DNA of 64,000 nucleotides from assembly GCA_020723105.1 (NCBI GenBank), contig DYJL01000003.1, forward strand, positions 62,001 through 126,000. The letters are read 5' to 3'. How positions within the stretch are numbered: the stretch's first letter is position 1; each line of letters starts with the position of its first letter. Under the pieces are notes generated by a model. The model was not told the DNA's origin. It saw nothing but the letters and a program-made list of their open reading frames with translations, and did not search any database. A program made the translations under genes and the position numbers. Source of the stretch: Nitrospira japonica. Lineage in GTDB: Bacteria > Nitrospirota > Thermodesulfovibrionia > UBA6902. Positions 8,867 through 18,672 of this stretch are shown one piece after another.

Positions 8867-10735
8867 TTAGTTGATTTTATATATTTTTATTGTGGGCGAA
8901 ACATGAATATGATACTTTGAAAATCTTTCATCAGGTCCCGGCCACAGATTGTTTTGCGGCTTTATCTCTTTTATCAGCTTTCCTTCTGAAAAAAGTGAAG
9001 TATAAAACTTAACGTTCTCAGGATATTTCAAAGGGTAGGTCATGTACCTTCTATATTGTGTATCACTTACTATCAGGTACTCAAATTTATTGTCAACATA
9101 ATAATCAAGAGACACATCGCTTAAAGAATACTTTCTTGTAATCTTATAAGCTTCATCTGCAAGATCGCATGTATATGCATCCTGCCCGATTTTGCTTCCG
9201 TAAGCAATATTGTTTCCCACCCACTCCTTGGCTATGACTCTTGTGTCTTTATGAGTAAGGAGGTAGTCATAACGCAGTATATTGTATGTATTCGGCACAA
9301 CAAGAACTATTGATAAGCATGCCGTTACCATGGCTCTTTTGTTTTCCTCCATTTTATGCGTAATAACCCTTTCCATAAGAAAGTAGAAGAAATAGGCAGC
9401 GTACAAGGATATGAAAGGCATAAGTGTTACTGCGTAACGTTCCCACTTATATTTACCGGCTCCAAGAACGAGAACAAAAATCAGAGGAAACATGAGAACC
9501 AGTAAATCCTCCTTTCTTTTTCTGGTCAGTATCAGCAACAGACCCAGTCCAGACATGATCTCAATATGAAGCCCTGCTCCCCAGTTAATGGGTCCTTTAA
9601 TATACCACCAGATATTGTCTAAAAAACCCAGGCTTTCATTATCAATAAAATAAACATTCTTACCGCCGTAATTAGCATCTGTAAGCAATATCCGGATCTG
9701 ATTTTTGATATCAAGGAAAAACACAGGGTCAAAAACCATAAAACTTAAAAAGGCAGCAGCTATGCTATATAACAGTTTCCTGTTACTCAGCAGGTTGACC
9801 GTGATATTTTTTATGGGGGTTGAGCGTCTGCATAAAACACCTGCAATAATTAAAAATAACCCCGGCGCGGCAAGCGCCTTTATCATGAGACTTAGTGAAA
9901 CCATGACCTTTTGATTGAGCGCCTCATGCGGAGAAAAACGTATCCCCTCCAGGCCAAATAAATTAAATATGAATACCATGCTTATCGCCATCATAACAGC
10001 GCCGGAAATAATCAGGATGGAAGGAATCATTTCTGTGGCCTTTGGTTTATTCTGATCGCTCGACAAGGCCTTTCCTTCAGCCATAATATGCGCTGCAAAT
10101 ACAGGAAGTATAAGAACCGCAGATGTGAATTTTGTCGCTGTAGCAAGTCCTGTCACGATGCCTGCTGCTGCATATGATTTCAAATCTCCTTTTTCCAGGA
10201 TTAACAGACAATATAAGATCGCTAATACAGAAAACAACGTCGAAGAAATATCAGGTCTTATATATTGCGAATGCATACTGTGCATAAAGCTGGCAGAAAG
10301 AAAAAGTGCGGCTATTAAGCCGACTTTATGGTTATATAGCTTTTTCCCCAGATGATATAAAACCCAGACAGTACCTATTCCAAATAAGACGCTCATTATA
10401 CGGCCTATCAGATGGAAACTTGACGGGTCTGAAAGATAGAGATTCCTGAAACTCTCCATGTCAGGGAACAGGCCCGATATTTTCCCAACAATGAAATATA
10501 GCGAAAAAAGAACCGATTGAATATAGACCATGGTAAAGGCCGGCCATACATACAGGCCATAAAGTCCAAACCTGTTGAGGGGAGCATGCGCCGGTCCATA
10601 ATGCATAGCCCCCTGAACAGTTATATAATCATCCGGATGGGGGACGTCAAAATTGATTCCATATAATCTCAGGGCCAGGGCAAATAAAATTATCAGTAAC
10701 AGAACAGCAGGTATTTTCTTCTTCAGTCTATTCAT
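8867..10735 (-). CDS. GT-C (ArnT/PMT-type) glycosyltransferase
   Basis: The protein has 622 residues. A short cytoplasmic start is followed by a first helix and then the HPDD acidic motif near residue 34, the hallmark of PMT/ArnT enzymes that use polyprenyl-phosphate sugars. About eleven further hydrophobic segments follow, then a soluble periplasmic C-terminal domain of about 130 residues. The start overlaps the end of the next GT-C gene by eight bases. It probably transfers a sugar on the periplasmic face. Substrate is unknown. Confidence 0.85.
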   Translation of the reverse strand: MNRLKKKIPAVLLLIILFALALRLYGINFDVPHPDDYITVQGAMHYGPAHAPLNRFGLYGLYVWPAFTMVYIQSVLFSLYFIVGKISGLFPDMESFRNLYLSDPSSFHLIGRIMSVLFGIGTVWVLYHLGKKLYNHKVGLIAALFLSASFMHSMHSQYIRPDISSTLFSVLAILYCLLILEKGDLKSYAAAGIVTGLATATKFTSAVLILPVFAAHIMAEGKALSSDQNKPKATEMIPSILIISGAVMMAISMVFIFNLFGLEGIRFSPHEALNQKVMVSLSLMIKALAAPGLFLIIAGVLCRRSTPIKNITVNLLSNRKLLYSIAAAFLSFMVFDPVFFLDIKNQIRILLTDANYGGKNVYFIDNESLGFLDNIWWYIKGPINWGAGLHIEIMSGLGLLLILTRKRKEDLLVLMFPLIFVLVLGAGKYKWERYAVTLMPFISLYAAYFFYFLMERVITHKMEENKRAMVTACLSIVLVVPNTYNILRYDYLLTHKDTRVIAKEWVGNNIAYGSKIGQDAYTCDLADEAYKITRKYSLSDVSLDYYVDNKFEYLIVSDTQYRRYMTYPLKYPENVKFYTSLFSEGKLIKEIKPQNNLWPGPDERFSKYHIHVSPTIKIYKIN

Positions 10736-12356
10736 GAATAATTTTATAAATAATTATGTGAGTCTTTGAACCTTTTGTGGAAAATACAGGGACAAAATTA
10801 TCAGGCACTATCGGCCCGTTTTTAGTCAAGAGGGTCGGCAGAAACCATTTCCACCAATGTTCATCATAAATAACATAGTCAACATCCGTTACTATTTTCG
10901 TTGTCAATGTTTCCTGCCAAAAGAAAAAAGTGTTCTGCTCCCGCTTCCTGACCACATCTTTAAGCGGTAAAGAAGCATCAGTAGGATATTTAACAAATTT
11001 GTCTGTTCCGGCAAACCAGGCTGTCTGTGGTTTAGGCACCATAATCCAATCGTCATTTTTTAATTTAGGCTTTAGCCATTCACCGGCAACTTTCCATTCG
11101 TATATATGCTCCTTCCGCATAAATTCAGTTACCGCATCAAAGGATTTTACAGCAGAAAACAGGACCAGCAATGCAACAATGATTATCCTGAAAGGGATAT
11201 TAAAAGAAAGTCTTTCAGTTAATTTTCTCAAACTGAAAGACTCTGGCAAGACTTCACTTATGAAAAACGCAATGAATATACACAGTACTGGCATTAATGG
11301 TATCAGATATCTGTTCCAGGTATAGGCCATCGTTACCAGGCTTAAATAGCTCAGAGTCAGCAGAATTAAAATCAACCTTCGCCGGTCCAGAGATCCGAAT
11401 GCCATTAAGAAAGCCGGCAGCACGAAAATACCTGTTACAGACAGTATGTCAGACATATTGGCAGGAAGCCTTCTGATGTTGTTTAACCAGTTTCCCACAA
11501 ATTTTTTTGTGTCAGCAACAACCTCTTTCATAGAGGCATACTCTTCATTAAGCCTGAAATATTCCACCCAATATTTGTCAGGCATCGGCTGAGGCCTGTT
11601 CATTCCCCATGCGACATTGACATAGTGTTTGCTGTAAAAAGGACTGCCGTTTTTTATCGTATTGTTTATAAGCCACGGCGAGGAGAAAACAAAGAAGGCC
11701 GCAAAAAATACCATCGCTTTCTTTGACGAATCAATAAGCCCTCTGTCTGAAATATTAATTAAGGCAACTGCAGCTACTACCGGAAACAGGGCATATGTTC
11801 CATATTTCACCATATATGATATCCCTGCAAAGGCCCCTGACAGGAGAAAATTCCTCCATTCATTTCCCTTGATAAGAAAGTACACCGATACCAGCAGCAG
11901 TAGTGTAAACAGCATGTCCATTTCGACTAAGAAGGAATGCGAAAAGAAAAAATGATTGCTCGCCAGTATCAACACTGCCAGTATGGCAATCTTTTCCGAA
12001 AACACCTGTTTGCCGATTAAATATGTAAGCATCAGGATTCCGGCGCCTGAAAAAAGTGTGATTAACTTTCCAGACGTAAAAAAATCCATGCCGGTAATGA
12101 ACTTCAGAAAAGCAATCGTCGCCATGTATCCGAAGGGCCAGAAATCACTGTTATACCCCTCTCCTGCCAATATCCTCTTCGCATCAAAAAGCATTTCGGT
12201 GGCATCCCTTTCATAATCTGAGAGGATTGCATGGAATTTCAAAGCAATCATGCCTGCAAAAAGATAACATGCGATTATAAATATTAACTTCCATACTTCC
12301 CGTGTCAAACGGGGAGAAGATGGATTTAACGACAAATGATTTTCGGTATTATTCAT
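10728..12356 (-). CDS. GT-C (PMT_2-type) glycosyltransferase
   Basis: The 542-residue polytopic protein has an acidic first periplasmic loop (LSDYERDATEMLFDAKRIL) and PFGYMATIAFLKF, followed by EMDMLFTLLLL. These are features of the PMT_2/ArnT-like family. About ten membrane helices are followed by a C-terminal soluble portion of some 130 residues. AAGGA precedes the ATG. It is paired with the adjacent GT-C gene by an eight-base overlap, and they probably add different sugars to the same glycan. Confidence 0.82.
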   Translation of the reverse strand: MNNTENHLSLNPSSPRLTREVWKLIFIIACYLFAGMIALKFHAILSDYERDATEMLFDAKRILAGEGYNSDFWPFGYMATIAFLKFITGMDFFTSGKLITLFSGAGILMLTYLIGKQVFSEKIAILAVLILASNHFFFSHSFLVEMDMLFTLLLLVSVYFLIKGNEWRNFLLSGAFAGISYMVKYGTYALFPVVAAVALINISDRGLIDSSKKAMVFFAAFFVFSSPWLINNTIKNGSPFYSKHYVNVAWGMNRPQPMPDKYWVEYFRLNEEYASMKEVVADTKKFVGNWLNNIRRLPANMSDILSVTGIFVLPAFLMAFGSLDRRRLILILLTLSYLSLVTMAYTWNRYLIPLMPVLCIFIAFFISEVLPESFSLRKLTERLSFNIPFRIIIVALLVLFSAVKSFDAVTEFMRKEHIYEWKVAGEWLKPKLKNDDWIMVPKPQTAWFAGTDKFVKYPTDASLPLKDVVRKREQNTFFFWQETLTTKIVTDVDYVIYDEHWWKWFLPTLLTKNGPIVPDNFVPVFSTKGSKTHIIIYKIIHE

Positions 12357-12376
12357 TGCTGTCAGTTCCTTTCAGC

Positions 12377-13987
12377 TTATAGTGCCTCTTCTGCGACACG
12401 CACGGCATTTGCCATCATTGTCAGGGTCAACTGCTTTGCCGGCAAGAAAGGGAATGTAGTCCCATCAACAAAATAAAGATTGTTGAAATCATGGCTCTGA
12501 CAATATTTTGAAGCTGTAAATGCGGTTTTTTCTTCCGACATAGGTATTGTACCGGCATAATGAACGCTTGCGCCCATAGGACGTATATGTGCCATTTTAA
12601 CAGGCACAATACAACCCAGTTTCAAAAAGGCTTTTTTCACAACATTCATAGCGCCTTCCATTACAGCCTTTTCCCCGTCAACAGGTTTATAATTTATCAG
12701 TAATGCAGTCCTCGAGAAATCCCTATCAACATTTAAGGATATATAATTTTCATCCCGGCGGACGTCATGGAAGTTCAGGTTTATTACTCCTAACGCTGAA
12801 TGAAGATTTCCAAAAGCAAAGATCGAGGTTTTAAGATCCAGTGTAAAGCTCTGTATGATCGGATGTATCAATGCAGACTTTAAAGTAGTCACCTGTCCAT
12901 GTATATGTTCTCTTGAATCTGCTGTTTTGATGCCGAAGGCAACCTGATGATACTGATAGCTGTCACGCTTACACTCTTTGCCTATCATTTTCAGGTTAAG
13001 AAACGGCACCAGGATCTGGCGGTTGTCCATGAGGCCTGTAAGTTTAATAACCTCTCCCGTCTTTCGGAAAACAGACTCCAGAAATATCTTTGATGAAGAA
13101 GCAGTGCCAGCAGCCAACACCAGTTTATTTACCGGAAATTCATGAAGCGTGGAATCCTGGACTGATTCTGCCATCACAGAGGTTATATGATTTTGTTTGT
13201 TATATTTGAAATAGCTGACATACATGCCGGAAACATACTTAAAGGCGCTGTATTTCTTACACTCCTGCAGAGTCAATGAAGGAGTGTAAAAAGCCCCGTT
13301 CGGGCATCCCCATAAACATCTGCCGCTGTATGTGCATGCCTTTCTATCGTTTCTGTCATGACTCAATGTCGCCACTCTGGAGCGGCCCATGTAAAAACCG
13401 AATTTGTTATTTAAATAATTTTTCTTCCGGGCATAGCTTGACAGCAACATGCTGGAATGATAATCCGGATTAAGCGGTTCCATCAGATTTTCATGCCAGG
13501 GGAAAAACGTAAGCATATCGTCCTTTGCACCATTCATTCCAATACGCTCTGCAACCTCATTATAATAAGGCAGCAATTCTTTAAAAGAAAAAGGGAAATC
13601 GTCAAGCTCGCTGTCATTAAGGGCATAAACGCCGCCGGTCCAGACTTCGGCAAGTCCGCCCTGGGCAAAAGAGAAAAGAGGGGCAAAGCCCGAAGAAGAA
13701 AAATCGAACTGCCGGGGTTTATGCAAGACATAATTTTTATTAGGCGGAAAGCCGTAATATTCAGCTCCGTAATCAGGAGGTATAAAGGACTCAAAGTTCT
13801 CACCAAGAAAGTAATCAACAGGGTCCTTCAGACACTCTTTCAGCTCATCAATATTCTTCTCCGGACATAGCACCTCAGGTCTTTCGTATCCCACATCAAG
13901 CATGGTAACCTCGTATCCCTTTTTCAGGACTGTTAAGGCAAAATGCACGGCGCTTGCGCCTGAGCCTACAATCAGGATTTGGTCCAT
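12377..13987 (-). CDS. GMC-type FAD-dependent oxidoreductase
   Basis: An N-terminal FAD-binding Rossmann motif (VGSGASAVHFAL) and a C-terminal GMC signature (GASVHYAGTIPM then LYFVDGTTFPFLPAK) place this 536-residue protein in the glucose-methanol-choline oxidoreductase group. The Cys-rich segment C218-x5-C224-x3-C228 (CTYSGRCLWGC) is typical of the cholesterol-oxidase/sorbitol-dehydrogenase-like branch found in polysaccharide loci. It probably oxidises an alcohol on a sugar or polyol. The gene overlaps the epimerase fusion by 16 bases, so the two products likely act in sequence. Confidence 0.85.
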   Translation of the reverse strand: MDQILIVGSGASAVHFALTVLKKGYEVTMLDVGYERPEVLCPEKNIDELKECLKDPVDYFLGENFESFIPPDYGAEYYGFPPNKNYVLHKPRQFDFSSSGFAPLFSFAQGGLAEVWTGGVYALNDSELDDFPFSFKELLPYYNEVAERIGMNGAKDDMLTFFPWHENLMEPLNPDYHSSMLLSSYARKKNYLNNKFGFYMGRSRVATLSHDRNDRKACTYSGRCLWGCPNGAFYTPSLTLQECKKYSAFKYVSGMYVSYFKYNKQNHITSVMAESVQDSTLHEFPVNKLVLAAGTASSSKIFLESVFRKTGEVIKLTGLMDNRQILVPFLNLKMIGKECKRDSYQYHQVAFGIKTADSREHIHGQVTTLKSALIHPIIQSFTLDLKTSIFAFGNLHSALGVINLNFHDVRRDENYISLNVDRDFSRTALLINYKPVDGEKAVMEGAMNVVKKAFLKLGCIVPVKMAHIRPMGASVHYAGTIPMSEEKTAFTASKYCQSHDFNNLYFVDGTTFPFLPAKQLTLTMMANAVRVAEEAL

Positions 13988-15363
13988 AATTCAGCAGATG
14001 CTCTGGGGCCTTTGGTCCTGGCATCATAGAGCCTGAAGGGAGAGAAGATTATTATTGAGATAAAAAGTGACAAAAGAAAAATAAATGCTTTCTGAAACAG
14101 CCTTATACCAAATATAATTCCTGAGCTGTTACTGACTTTATCTACCTCATGATAGGTAGCTTTGCAACATTCAAGAATTGCCAGCATCAGAAGCAGCTTC
14201 TTTCTTAAAACTGCATTCCTGTAAAAAATACTTGTATACACATCTGCGAGCTTAAGAAAAAATGAGTTGCTGTTTGCAGTCCTGATTAAAATGGCATCCA
14301 GAAGGCCAGCATCCTTCTCAAGGTTTGCAGCTGCGTGTCCCTGCAGATACTTCGCCTGAATATATTCATCAGGACTGCGCCCTATCAGGTAATTGGTGAA
14401 TAGTTCGCATTCTGCCATCAGATCAGATTCGTTTCTGACAGCACCCTTCTCAGGCCTTACAGCAAGCGCCAGCATTTCATTCATACTGGTACTCTTTAAG
14501 CCGCGGCCTTCAAAACAGGGGTTGCGGTCCGCAATCCCGTCATTCGTAAAACTGGCAAGCTGTCCGGCAGTAAACGGCAGGAACTTTAGTAAAAATTTTT
14601 CCAGAAACAATAATATCTTTGCTATGGAACGAACCGGAAGATGGAGCATACGCAGTTTCTTTCTATATGACGCTTCATGCAGCCGCCTTATAAATCCTTC
14701 GATGGTAATCTGCTCAGGGCCTGCTATTGTCAAGGTTTGGTTCTGAAACAAGCTGTTATCAATGATAGACAGAATGCACCCGACTATGTCGTCAATATAA
14801 ACCGGCTGCACTTTTGTCCTGCCATTGCCGAATATGGGAACAACCGGGGCCTTCGCAAGTTTCAGCAGACTTTCCAGAATCGGGGAATTCTCTCCTATAA
14901 CCATAGTCGGTCTGACAATAGTGTAAGTCAGTCCGCCTGCCTCAATAATTTTTTCAGCGGCTATCTTTGAATGAGCGTAGTAATATCCCTCGATGTCTTT
15001 AAAATCCGCTGCTATGGAGCTGACAAATATAAAATGTTTAATATTGCTCCTTTTACACTGTTCAAGAAGAATCTCCGTGCCCCTGCTGTTAACCCTGAAA
15101 TATTCTTCAGGCCGGGCCTTCCCTGTCAAGGCAGCAAGGTGAAGCACTGCATCGGATGAATTGAGATATTGTGCATATGACGCCTGGTCGGACAGGTCTG
15201 CTTTAATAAATTTAAAATTATTGTATTCAGAGAGACTGTTTATTACATCATTATCTTTTCTGCCAAGACAAAAGATATTTTCATATTGATCCAGGTTTAT
15301 TTTTTTAAGCAGGCGGGTTCCGATATATCCGGTAGCTCCTGTAATGAACAGGCTCTTTTTCAT
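13972..15363 (-). CDS. NAD-dependent epimerase/dehydratase fused to an extra C-terminal domain
   Basis: Residues 1-290 are an extended short-chain dehydrogenase: G9-x2-G12-x2-G15 for NAD binding and Y129-x3-K133 as catalytic pair. Residues about 300-463 form an extra region not found in ordinary epimerases. It has a helical, charged stretch (SPDEYIQAKYLQGH), then one or two hydrophobic segments near the end (FIFLLSLFISIIIF). The extra part could anchor the enzyme to the membrane or carry a second activity. It sits between a GMC oxidoreductase and a GT2 gene, both overlapping it. The domain split is inferred by eye. Confidence 0.82.
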   Translation of the reverse strand: MKKSLFITGATGYIGTRLLKKINLDQYENIFCLGRKDNDVINSLSEYNNFKFIKADLSDQASYAQYLNSSDAVLHLAALTGKARPEEYFRVNSRGTEILLEQCKRSNIKHFIFVSSIAADFKDIEGYYYAHSKIAAEKIIEAGGLTYTIVRPTMVIGENSPILESLLKLAKAPVVPIFGNGRTKVQPVYIDDIVGCILSIIDNSLFQNQTLTIAGPEQITIEGFIRRLHEASYRKKLRMLHLPVRSIAKILLFLEKFLLKFLPFTAGQLASFTNDGIADRNPCFEGRGLKSTSMNEMLALAVRPEKGAVRNESDLMAECELFTNYLIGRSPDEYIQAKYLQGHAAANLEKDAGLLDAILIRTANSNSFFLKLADVYTSIFYRNAVLRKKLLLMLAILECCKATYHEVDKVSNSSGIIFGIRLFQKAFIFLLSLFISIIIFSPFRLYDARTKGPRASAELWTKS

Positions 15364-16304
15364 TCTTTACCGCCTGTAGAGTAAATGTCCTCGATCACAT
15401 AAATCGGGCGCTGTTTTGTTGCATTGAAAATGCGCCCTATGTATTCACCTATTATTCCAAGACAAATCAATTGAACCCCTCCCAAAAACAACATGCCGAC
15501 CATGATGGTAGCCCACCCGTGAACAGTGAATCCAAGTGCCTTCTGGATAAATACACTCGCCAAATATAAAAATGCAAGAAATGATGTGAAATACCCAAGC
15601 CATGTGGCCAGCTTTAGTGGAACGCTTGAAAATGACGTGATGCCGTCAAGGGCGAATTTGAGCATCTTGCTGTACGGATACTTTGTATTGCCTGCAAAGC
15701 GCCTGTCTCTTTTATAAAGTACGCCGGTTTGTCTGAAGCCTACCCAACTAACCAGCCCTCTTACAAACCGGTCTGTTTCTCTCAGCTCTTTCAGCTTGTC
15801 AACGACACGCCTGCTGATCAGTCTGAAATCTCCCGTATCTACAGGGACTTCGATTTTTATAATCTTTTTTAACAGCCTGTAAAACACAGCGGCGGTCAGG
15901 AGCTTCATTTTGCCTTCGCCGTCCCTCTTCTCACGGACCCCGTAAACCACGTCATACCCCTCATGCCATTTGGAGATAAATTCCTTAACGACCTCAGGAG
16001 GGTCCTGAAGGTCCGCATCAATGATCACTACTGCATCACCTTTAGCATTGTCTATGCCGGCTGTTATCGCAATCTGATGGCCAAAGTTTCTTGAGAACTT
16101 GATAATTCTCACATTGGCGTCTGCATCCGCCAGTCTCACCATCTTTTGATATGAATCATCCCTGCTTCCGTCATCTATGAAAATTATCTCATACGATATC
16201 TGAGCAATGGAGTCCATTACATCTTTCATGTGCTGATAAAAAGACTCTATGACCATGGTCTCATTAAAGACCGGCACTACAACAGATATCAGTTTATTAT
16301 TCAT
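15360..16304 (-). CDS. Undecaprenyl-phosphate glycosyltransferase (GtrB/ArnC-like GT2)
   Basis: This 314-residue protein has the classic pattern of the GtrB/ArnC/DPM1 family: FIDDGSRDDS, VVIIDADLQDPPEV, then two C-terminal membrane helices (LATWLGYFTSFLAFLYL and IMVGMLFLGGVQLICLGIIGEYIGRI). It makes undecaprenyl-phosphate-linked sugar at the inner leaflet, the donor for GT-C enzymes such as those flanking it. It overlaps the epimerase fusion by four bases (ATGA). Assignment to the family is secure; the sugar is not known. Confidence 0.92.
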   Translation of the reverse strand: MNNKLISVVVPVFNETMVIESFYQHMKDVMDSIAQISYEIIFIDDGSRDDSYQKMVRLADADANVRIIKFSRNFGHQIAITAGIDNAKGDAVVIIDADLQDPPEVVKEFISKWHEGYDVVYGVREKRDGEGKMKLLTAAVFYRLLKKIIKIEVPVDTGDFRLISRRVVDKLKELRETDRFVRGLVSWVGFRQTGVLYKRDRRFAGNTKYPYSKMLKFALDGITSFSSVPLKLATWLGYFTSFLAFLYLASVFIQKALGFTVHGWATIMVGMLFLGGVQLICLGIIGEYIGRIFNATKQRPIYVIEDIYSTGGKE

Positions 16305-16337
16305 TTTATGGATTTTTAAATTTGACCTCCACTGGCG

Positions 16338-16997
16338 TTAAGGATTACTTTGTCCTTTTTTACATCTATACAGCACATGAGGATGCGGATAGCCGCTTGC
16401 AAGCGATACAGTTTCAACCTGATATCCCGTCTTCTTCAGCAGCCCTTCCATATCCTCAGCACTCCTGAAATACAGTCTTCCTCTGTAAGAAATGGAATCC
16501 TGGATATAATGGAATATATACTTCCAGTAAGGCGCTTTTTCAAGATCTTTTATTATCAGCAAATCTCCCTCATTCTGTTTGCAATAGATCTTGTTCAGCA
16601 GAGCTGCCTGTTCTTCATAAGGCATATGATGCAGAAGATCAATCAAGGTGACGATCTCAAACCTTTCAAAAGGGACCGTATTCACATCTCCTGCAACAAA
16701 TTCCAGATTCGGATTCCCACTGGAAATCCTGCTTGCGGCCTCTATTCTGCTAACAGACAGATCAACTCCATACACCTTTCTTTCAGGCGCGCCCAGGGAA
16801 AGGATATTTGCAACGATTCCGTTTCCACAGCCCAGATCAAGGATATCCCCTTTCTCCGGCACATATTTTATCATCTGAATCATGGGAGCCAGTTTTAATC
16901 TTAACAACGTATACATCTTGCTTACAAAATCCTGAGAATAAATCCTGACGATTTCCTTTTTTATTGACTTAATGTCTTCCACGGTAAAGTCTCTCAT
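16338..16997 (-). CDS. Class I SAM-dependent methyltransferase
   Basis: The 219-residue protein has motif I ILDLGCGNGIVA, a motif II acidic residue in VYGVDLS, and TLIDLLHHMPYEEQ as motif IV. It lacks membrane segments. It overlaps the GT-C gene upstream by four bases and lies just before the GtrB-like gene, so it likely modifies the same glycan or its lipid carrier. No acceptor-specific domain is recognisable. Confidence 0.85.
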   Translation of the reverse strand: MRDFTVEDIKSIKKEIVRIYSQDFVSKMYTLLRLKLAPMIQMIKYVPEKGDILDLGCGNGIVANILSLGAPERKVYGVDLSVSRIEAASRISSGNPNLEFVAGDVNTVPFERFEIVTLIDLLHHMPYEEQAALLNKIYCKQNEGDLLIIKDLEKAPYWKYIFHYIQDSISYRGRLYFRSAEDMEGLLKKTGYQVETVSLASGYPHPHVLYRCKKGQSNP

Positions 16998-18664
16998 ATC
17001 TTTCTATACAATGTGCGCCTGTCGGGGAAAGTTTTCTCCAGCACATAGTTGTCTTTAATGTAATCCATCAACCTTGCAACATCACCATAATCATCTCTGT
17101 TATATTCTCTCATAAATTCTTCCATATTGTAGTAAACCAGCAGGATATAGCCCGGCTTTTCCTCATTTATTCCTTCGATAAATTCATCTCTCAACTGGTC
17201 CGTAAGAGCCTCGTTATATAACCCCTTATTAAACAGATACCAGGTAGATGTAAATCTTGTAGCTGACCGAAGGCCTGAAAGATAGTGAATAATCGTATCT
17301 CCTCCGCAATTAACAGTACGGAGGGTATCGCCCGGTTGAGCATGCATTTTCAGATAATTTACTACATCATAATCGGAGCGAAATGAATACAGATGCAGCG
17401 GAAATTCATTAAACACCTCATAATATTGCTGCTTGTTTATCTTCCCTGTAAGATATTGGATATTCCAGCGATAATAGTCATAATTACTGCCTAAAAAAAC
17501 TGCAAGGTTGCCGGCTAAAAGAACCCACAGCACAATAACAGTCATATTATTACGTGCGACAACAATTGAGTCCTTCCAACCGGATTCCGTCTTCAGAAAC
17601 TGCTTTATGCCATATCCAGTTAATACAGACAGGGGCCCGAGCATTAGAAGAAAGTGATAACCAAAAAATTTACCCTGTCCCCATATCATCATCAGTGTAC
17701 CTGCAGTCCAGGCCATAACAAGGAAGGTTTCCCTCCTCCTTCCATGCATCAGCAAATGCAGCATTGCCCCCAGTGAAAATACCCAGATCGCCAAATTCTC
17801 GATCATCACATAAGTATTGCCTTCAAATGCATTTACCACCATCAATCCCCTGGAAAGCTTGGCATATACCGAGGTATGAACAAAGACAGCCTTGTACATT
17901 ATATAGAGGCTGTCATGTATCCAAAAGTAATAAAGAAACGGAAGTTGAACTACCAAGCCCCCGAGAATCAAACCGGCTGTTTTTAGCAGAAAGGATTTGA
18001 AACCGTCTCTGTCATGGCTGAAAAAATCACTCATGACAATATATATCATGAGAGCTGGCAACATGATAACAGCAGTAATCTTTAAAACAGCCGCCAAACC
18101 TATACATGCTCCAGCCCAGAAATAGAGATGCCATTTTCTGTTCCGGTCCGCCAGTAAAGAAAGGATAATACCGGCTGCAATAAGCGGTGTCATAAAAACC
18201 TCTCTCTGGGCCAGTTGCCAGTATGTTCCCCATGCGCCCTTCATCTCATAGAGAGCGCTGAAGGCCCGGCCGCTTCCAAATAAAGCCGCTACAATCCCTG
18301 CAATAATTGCGCACTCCTTTCCATATAACAGCCTGCTCAGAAAATAAACAATCATAACGGTCAGGATTGACGCTATAAAATCACCTATATGAATGGCCAG
18401 CATATTATTGCCGAAGATTTTCAACAGTGCGGCATAAGCAAAAAAAACTCCATAACCCGTACTCGAATACAAATCCCGGTATGGCACCTTGCCGTCCAGC
18501 ATCTCCTTTGCAATATACCCATATACCGCCTGGTCTGCGCCCCAAGGCTGGAGAAAAGAAGGAAATCTTAATATAAAGACCGAGAACAGGATAAGAAGCA
18601 GAACAGATATTTCACGGGCGCTGAATTTTTCACCGGTGTTATCTATTTGGAGTGGCGAGTTCAT
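16994..18664 (-). CDS. GT-C (PMT_2-type) glycosyltransferase, tandem paralogue 1
   Basis: A polytopic protein of 556 residues with the acidic first-loop motif PWGADQAVYGYIAKEML and GKVPYRDLY, characteristic of bacterial PMT_2 proteins. The neighbour at 18673-20328 shares the same order of motifs (PYRD, a WxxAQRE segment, HREFFGYH or GKFFGYHFL) and similar C-terminal soluble domain. The two are therefore ancient tandem duplicates. They are separated by eight bases. Both probably transfer sugars from a polyprenyl carrier in the periplasm. Confidence 0.85.
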   Translation of the reverse strand: MNSPLQIDNTGEKFSAREISVLLLILFSVFILRFPSFLQPWGADQAVYGYIAKEMLDGKVPYRDLYSSTGYGVFFAYAALLKIFGNNMLAIHIGDFIASILTVMIVYFLSRLLYGKECAIIAGIVAALFGSGRAFSALYEMKGAWGTYWQLAQREVFMTPLIAAGIILSLLADRNRKWHLYFWAGACIGLAAVLKITAVIMLPALMIYIVMSDFFSHDRDGFKSFLLKTAGLILGGLVVQLPFLYYFWIHDSLYIMYKAVFVHTSVYAKLSRGLMVVNAFEGNTYVMIENLAIWVFSLGAMLHLLMHGRRRETFLVMAWTAGTLMMIWGQGKFFGYHFLLMLGPLSVLTGYGIKQFLKTESGWKDSIVVARNNMTVIVLWVLLAGNLAVFLGSNYDYYRWNIQYLTGKINKQQYYEVFNEFPLHLYSFRSDYDVVNYLKMHAQPGDTLRTVNCGGDTIIHYLSGLRSATRFTSTWYLFNKGLYNEALTDQLRDEFIEGINEEKPGYILLVYYNMEEFMREYNRDDYGDVARLMDYIKDNYVLEKTFPDRRTLYRKI

Positions 18665-18672
18665 CTGATATG

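Noticed and set aside
10125-10355. Plus-strand ORFs opposite the GT-C genes
   Set aside because: They are antisense shadows of long, well-supported membrane proteins, as are most plus-strand ORFs between 1 and 46 kb.
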